From positions 1 to 64,000 of the forward strand of contig NZ_JACWMX010000008.1 of assembly GCF_014773245.1 (NCBI RefSeq): a stretch of DNA of 64,000 nucleotides. The letters run 5' to 3'. Under the pieces are notes generated by a model. It made no database searches and was not told the origin of the DNA. It worked only from the letters and a program-made list of their open reading frames with translations. A program made the position numbers and the translations under genes. This stretch comes from Mucilaginibacter glaciei. Lineage in GTDB: Bacteria > Bacteroidota > Bacteroidia > Sphingobacteriales > Sphingobacteriaceae. Below are positions 17,825 to 27,010 of this stretch, piece by piece; position 1 is the stretch's first letter; the number at the start of each line of letters is the position of its first letter.

Positions 17825-18523
17825 TCATAGCAACCCTTCGTCCCCAAAGCTAAAATACCCGCTATCTGTAATGATCAAATGATCGAGCACATTGATATCC
17901 AGCATGCGGCCTGCATCGGCAATCTTTTTGGTAAGTACCAAATCTTCGCGGCTGGGTTTAAGGTTGCCTGATGGGTGGTTGTGTACCATGATAATACCGC
18001 TTGCCTGGTGCTGCAACGCCATATGGAAGATGATCTTAGGGTCGGCAACGGTGCCGCTAAGGCCGCCCTTGCTTACCAGTTCTTTAGCCAGTACCTTGCT
18101 GGAGCGGCCTATTAGTAACAGCCAAAATTCCTCGTGGTTAAGATCGACCAAATGGCGGCGCATAATATTGTAACCGTCGCGACTGCTCTTAACCTCATCC
18201 AAAACCTTTATTTCGGTATCGCCCCGGCGGCGGCCAATTTCAAGCGCGGCAATAATAGAGATCGCTTTGGCTTCGCCGATGCCTTTAAATTTACATAACT
18301 CGCTGATAGAAGCCTTGCCCAGCTTGTTCAGGTCGTTCTCGTAATGGTGCAGGATGCGTTTGCTGAGTTCTACGGCACTTTCATCGCGGCTGCCGCTGCC
18401 TATCAGGATGGCGATCAATTCCGCATCAGTTAAGGCACGGCGGCCCTGCCCGCTTAACTTTTCGCGTGGGCGGTCTTCTTCGGCCCATGATTTTATGCTG
18501 ATCTTGTTTTGGTACTCTTCCAC
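17825..18523 (-). CDS. radC: RadC family JAB/MPN-domain protein
   Basis: 232 residues, the usual RadC length. The N-terminal part has a helix-hairpin-helix segment ('LCKFKGIGEAKAISIIAALEIGRR', about 67-90). The C-terminal JAB/MPN domain carries the zinc motif 'HNHPSGNLKPSREDL', whose H-x-H and D residues are intact. Despite the name, a DNA-repair role is not firmly shown for this family, and a metal-dependent hydrolase activity is only inferred. The gene is single; repeats lie on both sides. Confidence 0.92.
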   Translation of the reverse strand: MEEYQNKISIKSWAEEDRPREKLSGQGRRALTDAELIAILIGSGSRDESAVELSKRILHHYENDLNKLGKASISELCKFKGIGEAKAISIIAALEIGRRRGDTEIKVLDEVKSSRDGYNIMRRHLVDLNHEEFWLLLIGRSSKVLAKELVSKGGLSGTVADPKIIFHMALQHQASGIIMVHNHPSGNLKPSREDLVLTKKIADAGRMLDINVLDHLIITDSGYFSFGDEGLL

Positions 18524-18587
18524 AAGCGGTTAGGTTTATCAGCCTAAAATAGGAAAAAATTACTAAGCCTGCGGTACTGTGTAATAA

Positions 18588-18682
18588 GCAATGTCGGGGT
18601 GAGTTGGATGAGCGCCGAGCACTCACCCCGCGGCACTCTGTGCGCGACCCTCTCTTCGCCTGCGGTGGAAAGAGGGTGAGGA
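18588..18682. repeat. Repeat family C, copy 1
   Basis: Contains GCAATGTCGGGGTGAGTTGG, then an inverted CACTCACCCCG and a palindromic CCCTCTCTTCGCC...GAAAGAGGG. Related units occur at 18697, 43688 and 51079. Confidence 0.65.
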
Positions 18683-18696
18683 GTTAGATTTTTTTA

Positions 18697-18756
18697 ACCT
18701 TCGTTTCGCTTTAGCGAAGAGAGGGTCGACGAGCGAAGCAATGTCGGGGTGAGTTG
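18697..18756. repeat. Repeat family C, copy 2
   Basis: Reads through TTCGCTTTAGCGAAGAGAGG (a small palindrome), GTCGACGAGCGAAGC and AATGTCGGGGTGAGTTG, in the same order as copy 3 at 43688. Confidence 0.65.
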
Positions 18757-18771
18757 CAATCAGGCTCAAAA

Positions 18772-18808
18772 CAAAAAAAGGGATAATGCTTACGCAATAT
18801 CCCTTTTC
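18772..18808 (-). terminator. Terminator of rpsT
   Basis: On the minus strand AAGGGATA, a 12-base loop, TATCCCTT and a T-run. It lies 20 bases past the rpsT stop. Confidence 0.8.
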
Positions 18809-18827
18809 AATATGATTAATTAAGCGG

Positions 18828-19082
18828 TTAGCTTAAAGCATTAACAAACTTGGTAAGCTTTGATTTGTTGTTCGAAGCTTTGTTTTTGTGAATCACGTTC
18901 TTTTTAGCTAAACGATCTAACATAGAGATCACTTTAGACAATAAAGGAGTAGCATCAACTTTAGTTGTAGTACCTCTTAATTTTTTAATAGCGTTTCTGG
19001 TTGTTTTAGCCTGATACCTATTGCGCAGACGCTTCGCAGCGTTTGACCTGATTCTTTTTAAGGATGATTTATGATTTGCCAT
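18828..19082 (-). CDS. rpsT: 30S ribosomal protein S20
   Basis: 84 residues, highly basic and helical, the standard size for S20, which binds 16S rRNA early in 30S assembly. The opening [20 protein letters not shown] and the '[11 protein letters not shown]' segment are typical. Single gene with a strong promoter (19123-19154) and its own terminator, as expected for a ribosomal protein outside the large clusters. Confidence 0.96.
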   Translation of the reverse strand: MANHKSSLKRIRSNAAKRLRNRYQAKTTRNAIKKLRGTTTKVDATPLLSKVISMLDRLAKKNVIHKNKASNNKSKLTKFVNALS

Positions 19083-19122
19083 CGTATAGCTTTGTTATTC
19101 TTTTTCTTTATTTTTAGAGGTG

Positions 19123-19154
19123 CAAATATAGGGTGATAAAATTTAATTTGCAAA
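19123..19154 (-). promoter_or_regulatory. Bacteroidota-type promoter of rpsT
   Basis: On the minus strand TTTG, a 20-base spacer and TATATTTG, an excellent match to the TTTG-N19/20-TAnnTTTG promoter of Bacteroidota. It lies about 40 bases upstream of the rpsT ATG. Confidence 0.8.
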
Positions 19155-19208
19155 CCCTTTTTTAATTTTGTTAATAAATGATTATGTACACGTGCTGAAC
19201 GAGGCAAG

Positions 19209-19255
19209 CTTGTCCGGCCTTGTCCGCAAGTTCCGCACAGGAAACGGACGGACAA
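19209..19255. repeat. Palindromic repeat family B, copy 2
   Basis: Same order as the copy at 17654: CTTGTCCGG, TTGTCCGCAAG, TTCCGCACAGG, CGGACGGACAA. It abuts the stop codon of the OlsF-like acyltransferase and could serve as its transcript end. Confidence 0.7.
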
Positions 19256-19257
19256 AC

Positions 19258-21015
19258 CTACAGGTTCTTGCCCAGTTTTTCCAGTATATCTGCCGGCACC
19301 TTCTCCAGATCAAGCACCAGGAAACCGTCCAGGCAATCGGCAAATTTAGGGTCGATGTTAAAGCTGATGATCTTGGCATTAAGCTGAATGTACTGGCGTA
19401 ACAGCACCGGCACTTTCATATTGTGCGTTTCTACTTCCGATATCAGGTTATCCAGGCCCTTAAAGGTGTCCTCGTTTGCAGAGCGCAGCAGGTCGGTATC
19501 TATATTTTCGAAGTTTACCTTGAATTTCTTTCTTGGCTTAACAAATTGTGCCAGGTCGTGGTCAAAGTGGTTGCGGTTAATATAATCTACTATCAACGAT
19601 TTAGAGAACTGCGAGAACGAATTGCTGATGCTTACCGGGCCAATCAGGTATCGGTACCGTGGGTTATCTATCAAAAACTTCAGGATGCCCTTCCATAGTA
19701 AAAAGAGGGGTAAGGGCTTGGTTTGGTATTCCTTACGGATAAACGAGCGGCCAAGCTCCAGGCTTTTTTTCAATATCGGGGTAAACTGCTCCCTGATCTT
19801 AAAAAGTTCGTTAATATAAAAACCCTGCTTGCCCACGCTATAAAAAATCTCGTCGCCCAGGCCAATGCGGTAAGCCCCTACAATTAACCTGGCTTCTATA
19901 TCCCAAATAAACAGGTGGTGGTAGTAAATGTCATAGCCGTCAAGGTCGGTAGCTTTATTGGTGCCCTCGCCCACCTCACGGAAGGTGACCTCGCGCAGGC
20001 GGCCTATCTCCCGGATCACATTAGGGATCAGGTTAGTAGGGGTGATGAATACCTCGTAGTTCTTTTCTGTCCAAACCTTATAATGCTCGCGCAGTGGGGC
20101 TATCTCGTTTTCCAGCTTTTCGGCAGGTGTTTCTTCCACAATAGCTTCGGGCAGGCTTTTTACCTTAAACAGGTTACGTGGGTTAAATAATTTCTTTTCC
20201 TCGTCTAAGCCTGCGCCCAGGGCGTATGTTTTGGCACGCAGGTAATTAAGTAGTTTGGCGCTATTGGCATTATCGGGGATATCGGCCACCTTAATAGGTT
20301 TACCAATGCGTAGTTTAATGGTTTGGCCCTGCTTGTTAAACAGTTCAGACGGGAGCTTGGCTGTACGTAACGCAGGCGATATCATGCTCAGCAGGTTAAA
20401 GAGCAACCCGTTGTTACCGTGAAAATATATAGGCACCACCGGCACCTTAGCTTTGGCGATAATCTTACCTACTACCGGGTGCCAAAGGCGGTCAGTAACC
20501 TCTTTTTTCTCTATTTTAAAGGTGGATACCTCGCCAGCCGGGAAAATGCCTATCGGTGTGCCGTTGGCCAGCAATTCCAACGTGTTTTTTAACCCGCTGA
20601 TGCTTGACGAATGCTCTACATTCTCAAAAGGGTTTACCGCAACAAAATAGTTGGCCAGGTTAGGGATCTTTTTGAGCAGAAAGTTAGCCATCAGCTTGGC
20701 ATCGGGCCTTACGGTGCAAAGTATCTTTAATAGTATCATTCCTTCGATACCGCCGTAAGGGTGGTTGGCAATGGCAATAAATGCGCCTTCTTTGGGGATG
20801 TTCTTTAGTTCGGCTTCGTCAAAATCTATTTCTATACCACAACCTTTTAAAATGGCGTCAACAAAGTCGGGCCCTTCTTTGGGTTGTGCCTGGGCAAAGA
20901 GGTCGTTCACCTGGTTTATCTTCATTAATTCCATCAGCAGAGAGGCCAACCCGGGCATTTTAAGTGCATCCAGTTTTGTGGCTTTAGCGAACTCTTCGGT
21001 GGTGATAACTTTCAT
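19258..21015 (-). CDS. Two-domain acyltransferase, OlsF-like (PlsC domain + GNAT-type N-acyltransferase)
   Basis: 585 residues. The N-terminal half (about 60-265) is a PlsC-type acyltransferase: 'AIANHPYGGIEG' holds the catalytic His, with a Glu six residues on instead of the usual HX4D, and 'FPAGEVST' matches the third PlsC block. The C-terminal half (about 310-545), from 'YEVFITPTNLIPNVIREIGRLRE', resembles the OlsB/hemolysin-type N-acyltransferases that use hydroxyacyl-ACP. This arrangement is that of OlsF, which makes ornithine lipids in one protein in Serratia and Flavobacterium. The amino acid used here (ornithine, glycine or other) cannot be read from sequence. Confidence 0.85.
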   Translation of the reverse strand: MKVITTEEFAKATKLDALKMPGLASLLMELMKINQVNDLFAQAQPKEGPDFVDAILKGCGIEIDFDEAELKNIPKEGAFIAIANHPYGGIEGMILLKILCTVRPDAKLMANFLLKKIPNLANYFVAVNPFENVEHSSSISGLKNTLELLANGTPIGIFPAGEVSTFKIEKKEVTDRLWHPVVGKIIAKAKVPVVPIYFHGNNGLLFNLLSMISPALRTAKLPSELFNKQGQTIKLRIGKPIKVADIPDNANSAKLLNYLRAKTYALGAGLDEEKKLFNPRNLFKVKSLPEAIVEETPAEKLENEIAPLREHYKVWTEKNYEVFITPTNLIPNVIREIGRLREVTFREVGEGTNKATDLDGYDIYYHHLFIWDIEARLIVGAYRIGLGDEIFYSVGKQGFYINELFKIREQFTPILKKSLELGRSFIRKEYQTKPLPLFLLWKGILKFLIDNPRYRYLIGPVSISNSFSQFSKSLIVDYINRNHFDHDLAQFVKPRKKFKVNFENIDTDLLRSANEDTFKGLDNLISEVETHNMKVPVLLRQYIQLNAKIISFNIDPKFADCLDGFLVLDLEKVPADILEKLGKNL

Positions 21016-21079
21016 GGTAGGAAGTAGCGGAATAAATTTGTTGTAAGTTATTTAATTTAACCCTTATTTAGGCCATTGG

Positions 21080-21919
21080 ATGAAAACGCACGTTAAAAAT
21101 TACTTGTCCCTTACCAAACGGGACTGGAACGGCATTACCGTGCTGCTTGTATTGATAGCTGTGGCATTGGCTGCGCCGTTCGTTTATCAATGGTTTACCA
21201 AAGATAACACAATTAACCCAAACGAGTTTAACTTAGCGATAGCGCAGCTTAACAAAAGCAACCCGGCGTTTACATCAAAAGACAGTAAAACATCTGCAAA
21301 CGTTGCACCTTTTAAATTCGACCCTAACACTATAACGGCAAGCCAATGGCAGCAGTTGGGGCTAACTGCGGGGCAGGCAAACACTATTATTAATTACAGA
21401 AGCAAAGGCGGCAAATTTTACAAGGATGACGATCTGAAAAAGATCTATGGCATTACACCCGTCGACTATAAACGGTTAGCGCCCTATATTAGCGTTAATA
21501 GCGAAACAATTAAACCAAAGATTATGGTCGAACTTAACTCGTCCGACTCGTCTAAACTAACCTCGGTAGAGGGGATCGGCCCTGCATTCGCCATGCGCAT
21601 CATTAACTATCGCGAGCGGTTGGGCGGTTTTATAGCCAAAGAACAACTGAAAGAGGTTTTTGGGGTGAATGAGCTGAAATATAAAGAGATTGCCCCACAA
21701 GTTAGGGTAAATGTCCGGCGCATTCGCAAAATCGCTATCAATACGATCACTTTTGATAAGCTACGTTTAATGCCCTATTTAAACTATAAACAAGTGAATG
21801 CCCTGATAGAATACCGTAAGCAGCATGGCGACTATCAGTCGATGGACGATTTGAGGAATATTGCCATTATCGACGAACAAATTTTGCGTAAAATTGAACC
21901 ATATATAATTTTTGAATGA
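21080..21919 (+). CDS. Membrane-anchored helix-hairpin-helix protein (ComEA-like repeats)
   Basis: 279 residues. One membrane helix near the N-terminus (ITVLLVLIAVALAAPFVYQWF, about 20-40) is followed by three helix-hairpin-helix units: about 85-140 ('LGLTAGQANTIINYR'), 150-210 ('VEGIGPAFAMRIINYRERLGGF') and 225-279 ('MPYLNYKQVNALIEYRKQHGDY'). Such HhH repeats bind DNA non-specifically; ComEA does so during DNA uptake. A periplasmic DNA-binding role is plausible but not shown. The stop overlaps the apt start by 4 bases (ATGA), so the two are translationally coupled. Confidence 0.85.
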   Translation: MKTHVKNYLSLTKRDWNGITVLLVLIAVALAAPFVYQWFTKDNTINPNEFNLAIAQLNKSNPAFTSKDSKTSANVAPFKFDPNTITASQWQQLGLTAGQANTIINYRSKGGKFYKDDDLKKIYGITPVDYKRLAPYISVNSETIKPKIMVELNSSDSSKLTSVEGIGPAFAMRIINYRERLGGFIAKEQLKEVFGVNELKYKEIAPQVRVNVRRIRKIAINTITFDKLRLMPYLNYKQVNALIEYRKQHGDYQSMDDLRNIAIIDEQILRKIEPYIIFE

Positions 21920-22443
21920 TACAACAGCAAATTAAGGCAGCTATCCGCGATATTCACGATTTCCCAAAACCAGGAATTATCTTTAAAGATATCACCCCGA
22001 TATTAAAGGACCCCGTTTTATGCGAGGGAATAAGCGATGCCTTTTTAGAAAAATTAAAGGGCGCACAGATAGATGGCATTGCCGGGATAGAAAGCCGTGG
22101 CTTTTTATTCGGGTTAACGCTGGCAACTCAGTTGGGTGTGCCGTTCATCCCGGTGCGTAAAGCAGGCAAATTACCTTTTAAGGTTAACCAAAAGGTTTAT
22201 GAACTGGAGTATGGCACCGCTACTATCGAGATCCATACGGACGCATTTACCCCCGGCGACCGCATCCTGATCCATGACGACCTGCTGGCGACCGGCGGCA
22301 CGGTTACCGCAACCAGCCAACTGATACAAGAAATGGGCGGCACCGTTGCCGGTTTTAGCTTTGTAGTGGGCCTGAGTTTTTTAAACGGGATAGAGAAAAT
22401 TACACCCATAAGCGATAATATCATTATTTTGGCAGATTATTAG
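21916..22443 (+). CDS. apt: Adenine phosphoribosyltransferase
   Basis: 175 residues, normal for Apt, which salvages adenine to AMP using PRPP. The PRPP-binding loop 'ILIHDDLLATGGTVTA' (about 116-131) and the 'GIESRGFLFG' segment (about 57-66) are intact. The ATG overlaps the end of the HhH gene by 4 bases; a hairpin terminator follows. Confidence 0.97.
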   Translation: MIQQQIKAAIRDIHDFPKPGIIFKDITPILKDPVLCEGISDAFLEKLKGAQIDGIAGIESRGFLFGLTLATQLGVPFIPVRKAGKLPFKVNQKVYELEYGTATIEIHTDAFTPGDRILIHDDLLATGGTVTATSQLIQEMGGTVAGFSFVVGLSFLNGIEKITPISDNIIILADY

Positions 22444-22472
22444 CCAATATTCGGATATAAATAAAACTGCGA

Positions 22473-22508
22473 AAACCCTCTGATTTTAATAATTAGGGGG
22501 TTTTTTGT
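22473..22508 (+). terminator. Terminator of apt
   Basis: AAAACCCTC pairs with GGGGGTTTT (one G-T pair) across an A/T loop and is followed by a T-run. It lies 30 bases past the stop. Confidence 0.75.
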
Positions 22509-22665
22509 TATAAAATAATATCGGGGGGCTTAAACGGCGCGGCTTACCACAAATGTGTTTTAATTTCATCCCATAATTAAAAAGGTGCCGATTACCATTG
22601 AGCGCCGGTTTAAATGAAACCTAACCTCATTTAAATACCCATTAATAAACCGTTTAAGATAAAGA

Positions 22666-25125
22666 ATGAAGATTTTTAATAGCTGTTTTGTGGCAGTAGC
22701 ACTATTTGCTGCATGCGTGCAATCGACATCCGCCCAGAACCCTGTCAGGCAGGTGGGCAATGTAAAAAGTGTTACTATAGATAACCAAACCATAGATATT
22801 GGCACCGATGGCGCCTTTGTGCGTGTGATGGTTTATAGCCCCAACATCATTAGGGTGCGGATGGATAAGCAAAAGCTTGCCGAAGATTTCTCGTACGCGG
22901 TGATCTCTAAACCTGTTACCACGAAAGTAAACATCACCCAAAACGATACCGAGATCAACATCATTACCGATTCGTTAAAGGTAAATATCAAAAAAAGCCC
23001 ATACAATATTACGTTCAGCAATGCAGCGGGAGAGGTAATCAATCAGGACGAAGCCGGCTTAAGCACCTCATGGGTGAACGAGAGCGTTACCACCTACAAA
23101 AAAATGCAGGAAGGCGAGCACTTCATCGGCCTGGGCGAAAAAACAGGCGGGTTGGACCGTAAGGGCAATGCCTACACTAACTGGAACAGCGATACCTACG
23201 CCTACAGCACCAGTCAGGATCCTATTTATAGCACTATACCTTTTTATATAGGTATACACCACAACGTTAACTACGGGATATTTTTTGATAATACCTGGCA
23301 AAGCGATTTCAACTTCGGTGCCAGCAATGACAGGTTCTCGTCGTTCGGTGCCAAGGGCGGCGAAATGAATTATTACTTTATCGCGCATACCAAAGTTGCC
23401 GATATAATTAAATCATACAGCAGCCTCACCGGTTTGATGAAGATGCCGCCACTGTGGAGCTTAGGTTATCAGCAAAACCGATACAGTTACTACCCTGAGG
23501 CAGAGGTAATGCGCATAGCCAATACCCTGCGCGAAAAGAAGATCCCAGCGGATGGTATCACGCTGGATATCCACTATATGGATAAATACAAAGTGTTTAG
23601 CTGGGATAAAGACCGTTTCCCTGACCCTGCCGCGATGATCAAAAAGCTAAAGGATATGGCTTTTAAAGTTACCCTGATTGTTGACCCGGGGATTAAGGCC
23701 GAAAAAGGCTACGGCGTTTACGACCGCGGATTAAAGGAAGATATATTTGCCAAATATCCCGACGGCAGCAACTACACGGGCCAGGTTTGGCCGGGTTGGT
23801 GCAACTTTCCCGATTTTACCAACCCTAAAGGGCGTGCCTGGTGGGGCAGCGAGTTAAAGAAATATGCCGACGAAGGCGTAAGCGGTATCTGGAATGATAT
23901 GAACGAGTTTAGCACCTGGGGACAGAAGGCACCGGATAACATTTTGTTCAATTTTGAAGGGAGGATCGCTTCACACCCGCAGATACACAATGTATACGGG
24001 TTGGAGATGATCCGCTCCAGCTATGAGGGTTACAAAGCCGCGCGGGAAAACAAAAGGCCGTTTATTCTTACCAGATCGGGTTACGCAGGTTTGCAACGCT
24101 ACGCCGCTATGTGGACGGGTGATAACCGCGCCGAGAACGACCACATGCTGTTAGGTGTTAGGTTGATGAACAGCCTGGGCTTAAGCGGTGTACCTTTTAC
24201 AGGTATGGATGTGGGCGGTTTTACTGGTGGCGCGTCGCCATCATTATACGCCCGCTGGATGCAGATAGGCGCGTTTAACCCCTACTTTCGTAACCATACG
24301 GGTATCAACTCCAAATCATCGGAGCCCTGGGCTTATGGTGAGGAGGTGTTAGAGATCACCCGAAACTATATTAACCTGCGTTACCGTTTATTACCTTATT
24401 TATACTCCACGTTTTATGAGGCCAGCCAAACAGGTAAACCCGTTATGCGCTCGTTAACTATTGACTATACCCATGATGAGAACGTTTATAATGGTATGTA
24501 TGAGAACCAGTATATGTTTGGTCACGGGTTTTTAGTGTTCCCTTTTGACGGGGTAACCAATTACGGTAAACTATATTTCCCGGCAGGGAAATGGTATAAC
24601 CTGTACAACGGCGAAGTGCAGCAGGGTAATGCGAAGATCGCTTTAGACCTGGGCATATCTAAATTGCCGGTTTATGTGAAAGAGAGCAGCATTATCCCGA
24701 TGCAAACACAGATCCAGAACACCACCGAAAAGCCGTCAGACACCCTTTATGTACATGTTTATAAAGGTGATGTAAATAACAAATTTGTTTATTACGAAGA
24801 TGATGGTGAAACGTTCGACTATGAGAAAGGCGAATATTTCCGCAAAGCGATCACTTACGATGCCGCTAAAAAGACCATTACTTTTGCAAAGGCAGAAGGA
24901 GCGGGTAAATCAAAGTTTAGTATGATCAAGGTGATGCTGCACGGTTTCGGTACTACCGCCATTAAATTAAACGGAAAGGCATCCCAGGCTAAAGATGATT
25001 TCCAGGCACTGATGTTACCGATATCGCGATTTGACCCCACAGGTTTTTCAAACCCGGTAGAGGGTGAAAAGATAAGGAGCATGGTGTTTAAAAATGTTAA
25101 TGACCAGTTTACAGTTAGCTACTAA
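22666..25125 (+). CDS. Secreted GH31 alpha-glucosidase/alpha-xylosidase
   Basis: 819 residues with a signal peptide (about 1-24, ending 'STSAQ'). Domain order is typical of bacterial GH31: N-terminal galactose-mutarotase-like domain, catalytic barrel, and a C-terminal sandwich with a DUF5110-type region (about 680-790). The nucleophile is D411 in 'GIWNDMNEF' and the acid/base is D486 in 'WTGDNRAENDH'. It is a retaining exo-alpha-glycosidase of the periplasm or surface; alpha-glucoside versus alpha-xyloside preference cannot be fixed by eye. It precedes the regulator and SusC/D genes but has its own terminator. Confidence 0.93.
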   Translation: MKIFNSCFVAVALFAACVQSTSAQNPVRQVGNVKSVTIDNQTIDIGTDGAFVRVMVYSPNIIRVRMDKQKLAEDFSYAVISKPVTTKVNITQNDTEINIITDSLKVNIKKSPYNITFSNAAGEVINQDEAGLSTSWVNESVTTYKKMQEGEHFIGLGEKTGGLDRKGNAYTNWNSDTYAYSTSQDPIYSTIPFYIGIHHNVNYGIFFDNTWQSDFNFGASNDRFSSFGAKGGEMNYYFIAHTKVADIIKSYSSLTGLMKMPPLWSLGYQQNRYSYYPEAEVMRIANTLREKKIPADGITLDIHYMDKYKVFSWDKDRFPDPAAMIKKLKDMAFKVTLIVDPGIKAEKGYGVYDRGLKEDIFAKYPDGSNYTGQVWPGWCNFPDFTNPKGRAWWGSELKKYADEGVSGIWNDMNEFSTWGQKAPDNILFNFEGRIASHPQIHNVYGLEMIRSSYEGYKAARENKRPFILTRSGYAGLQRYAAMWTGDNRAENDHMLLGVRLMNSLGLSGVPFTGMDVGGFTGGASPSLYARWMQIGAFNPYFRNHTGINSKSSEPWAYGEEVLEITRNYINLRYRLLPYLYSTFYEASQTGKPVMRSLTIDYTHDENVYNGMYENQYMFGHGFLVFPFDGVTNYGKLYFPAGKWYNLYNGEVQQGNAKIALDLGISKLPVYVKESSIIPMQTQIQNTTEKPSDTLYVHVYKGDVNNKFVYYEDDGETFDYEKGEYFRKAITYDAAKKTITFAKAEGAGKSKFSMIKVMLHGFGTTAIKLNGKASQAKDDFQALMLPISRFDPTGFSNPVEGEKIRSMVFKNVNDQFTVSY

Positions 25126-25145
25126 TAAACTCTTGAGTTCATCCT

Positions 25146-25183
25146 AAAAAGGGCCTGCAAAGATAGTTTGCAGGCCCTTTTTT
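25146..25183 (+). terminator. Terminator of the GH31 gene
   Basis: AAAAAGGGCCTGCAAA, short loop, TTTGCAGGCCCTTTTTT: a near-perfect stem with a T-run, 20 bases past the stop. Confidence 0.88.
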
Positions 25184-25393
25184 AGGGTACATAGTGTATT
25201 TAAGTAACTGATCACACTACCCTAAATCCACATAAAAATTATCAAAAATGAATTTGTAACTAAATACTTAATGATAGTATCCAATTAAAAATAATGATTA
25301 GCTGTCATAATAGTAAAAACGTTTGATGTGCCTAAAAGCGTGTAGGGTTTAATTTTTAGTTATTAACTTTAATGTGTTTTGGCACCCAGTTGT

Positions 25394-27010
25394 ATGAGGA
25401 TATTTTTACGGATAGCTTTTGCCTTGTTTGTTGCGTTTCCTATGGTATCGTTTGCCGGTACGGATAGCCTGTTAAACGCGCTAAAAACAGAGATAAGCCG
25501 TAAAGATACCTATGACGCGGTAAAGCAAGCCCGCATACAAAAGCTCAAAAAATTTCAGCACAGTCTTTCGCCTTATAATTATGATGCGCAATATGACGTA
25601 AGCCTTAAACTATACGAAGAGTATAAATCCTACCAGTATGATTCGGCTTATGTTTATGTAAACAAGCTCAAAAACATCAGTATAGGTATGAATGATTTAT
25701 CGCGCACCTATTACAGCCAGATTAAGCTTGGTTTTATACTGCTTTCATCGGGAATGTTTAAAGAGACCTTTGATTGTATGAAAGGCATCAATCCCAAACT
25801 GTTGGTAGACTCTATGAAGGTGGAGTATTATTTTATTATGTATCGCTGTAATACCGATCTGGCTAAGTACAACAACGATAAATATTTTAGTCCCGAGTAC
25901 ATGAAAGCGGGTTATGCCTATATAGATTCTGCTATAGCGCTTACCCCAAAAGGATCAATCAACTGGATGCATTATACCGGTTTAAAAGATGCCCAATTAA
26001 ATAATGATATCAGCAGCACAAACGAACTGAGTAAATTATTATATTCGGGTAAGCCCATATCCATGCATTTACGGGCAATGATCAATTGCTCATTGGCAAT
26101 CAAATATTTAAATTCCAATAGGCGCGATGAGGCTTTGATGCTGCTAACCCAATCCGCCATTGCCGATATTAAATCATCTACAAAGGAAACCGTTGCTCTA
26201 TGGATGCTCGCCGAGCAGCTTTATAAAAACCAGAATATTAAGGATGCCTATAACTTTATACAATTAGCAAAGGCTGATGCCGATTTTTACGGAGCCAGGC
26301 AACGCAAAATCCAGATAGGGGCGATACTACCCCTCGTTGCTGCCGAGGAGCTTAACCACTCCGAAAAGGAAAAGAACAGGATACTGATGTACCTGCTTGC
26401 AATTACCGGCCTGGCATCGTTGGTTATTTTGTTTTTGTTTATGATTTACAAGCAGTTAGGTAAACTTAAGCATAAAGAACGCATTATTGAAGATCAAAAT
26501 ATCCAGCTGAAGGACATTAATCACAAACTGGAAGAAGACGCGCATATTAAAGAGGAGTACATCGGCCAGTTTTTTAAAATCATCTCCGGCTATATCTTAA
26601 AACTCGAAAAGCTAAAAATGTCGGTAGATACCAAGCTGTCGATCAAAAAGTACGATGATATCCGGTTGATCATCAATAACATCAACATCAAGAAGGAGCG
26701 TGAGGTGCTGTACTACAGCTTCGATCATATCTTTTTAAAGATCTTCCCGAATTTTATCCCCACGTTTAATTCCCTGTTCGAGGAAAAAGACCAGATATGG
26801 CCACAAGAACATGAAGTGCTTAATACCGATCTTCGCATTTTCGCGCTGATCCGGATGGGGATCAATGACAATGATACCATCGCTAAAATACTGGAGTATT
26901 CGGTAAATACCATTTACGTTTACAAAATGAGGATCAAAGCGAAGGCTAAAAATCCGGAGCAATTTGAGCAAAGGATAATGGACATCAAAGCAGTGGACTC
27001 GGTAGCTTAA
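25394..27010 (+). CDS. DUF6377-type membrane regulator beside susC
   Basis: 538 residues from the ATG at 25394; an in-frame TTG 15 bases earlier would only extend in front of the signal peptide (MRIFLRIAFALFVAFPMVSFA). The N-terminal ~310 residues are helical TPR-like repeats facing the periplasm. One membrane helix follows (ILMYLLAITGLASLVILFLF), then a cytoplasmic coiled coil and a C-terminal DNA-binding segment with 'LRIFALIRMGINDNDTIAKILEYSVNTIYVYKMRIK', a LuxR-like helix-turn-helix. This layout fits DUF6377 proteins, often found next to SusC/SusD genes as one-piece transmembrane regulators. It likely controls the susCD operon that follows; the signal sensed is unknown. Confidence 0.8.
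   Translation: MRIFLRIAFALFVAFPMVSFAGTDSLLNALKTEISRKDTYDAVKQARIQKLKKFQHSLSPYNYDAQYDVSLKLYEEYKSYQYDSAYVYVNKLKNISIGMNDLSRTYYSQIKLGFILLSSGMFKETFDCMKGINPKLLVDSMKVEYYFIMYRCNTDLAKYNNDKYFSPEYMKAGYAYIDSAIALTPKGSINWMHYTGLKDAQLNNDISSTNELSKLLYSGKPISMHLRAMINCSLAIKYLNSNRRDEALMLLTQSAIADIKSSTKETVALWMLAEQLYKNQNIKDAYNFIQLAKADADFYGARQRKIQIGAILPLVAAEELNHSEKEKNRILMYLLAITGLASLVILFLFMIYKQLGKLKHKERIIEDQNIQLKDINHKLEEDAHIKEEYIGQFFKIISGYILKLEKLKMSVDTKLSIKKYDDIRLIINNINIKKEREVLYYSFDHIFLKIFPNFIPTFNSLFEEKDQIWPQEHEVLNTDLRIFALIRMGINDNDTIAKILEYSVNTIYVYKMRIKAKAKNPEQFEQRIMDIKAVDSVA

Larger units (their letters stand above)
18524..18827. other. Repeat-filled intergenic region between radC and rpsT
   Basis: About 300 bases without a gene. 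It contains two copies of palindromic repeat family C (18588-18682 and 18697-18756) and then the rpsT terminator. Nothing else was recognised. Confidence 0.6.
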
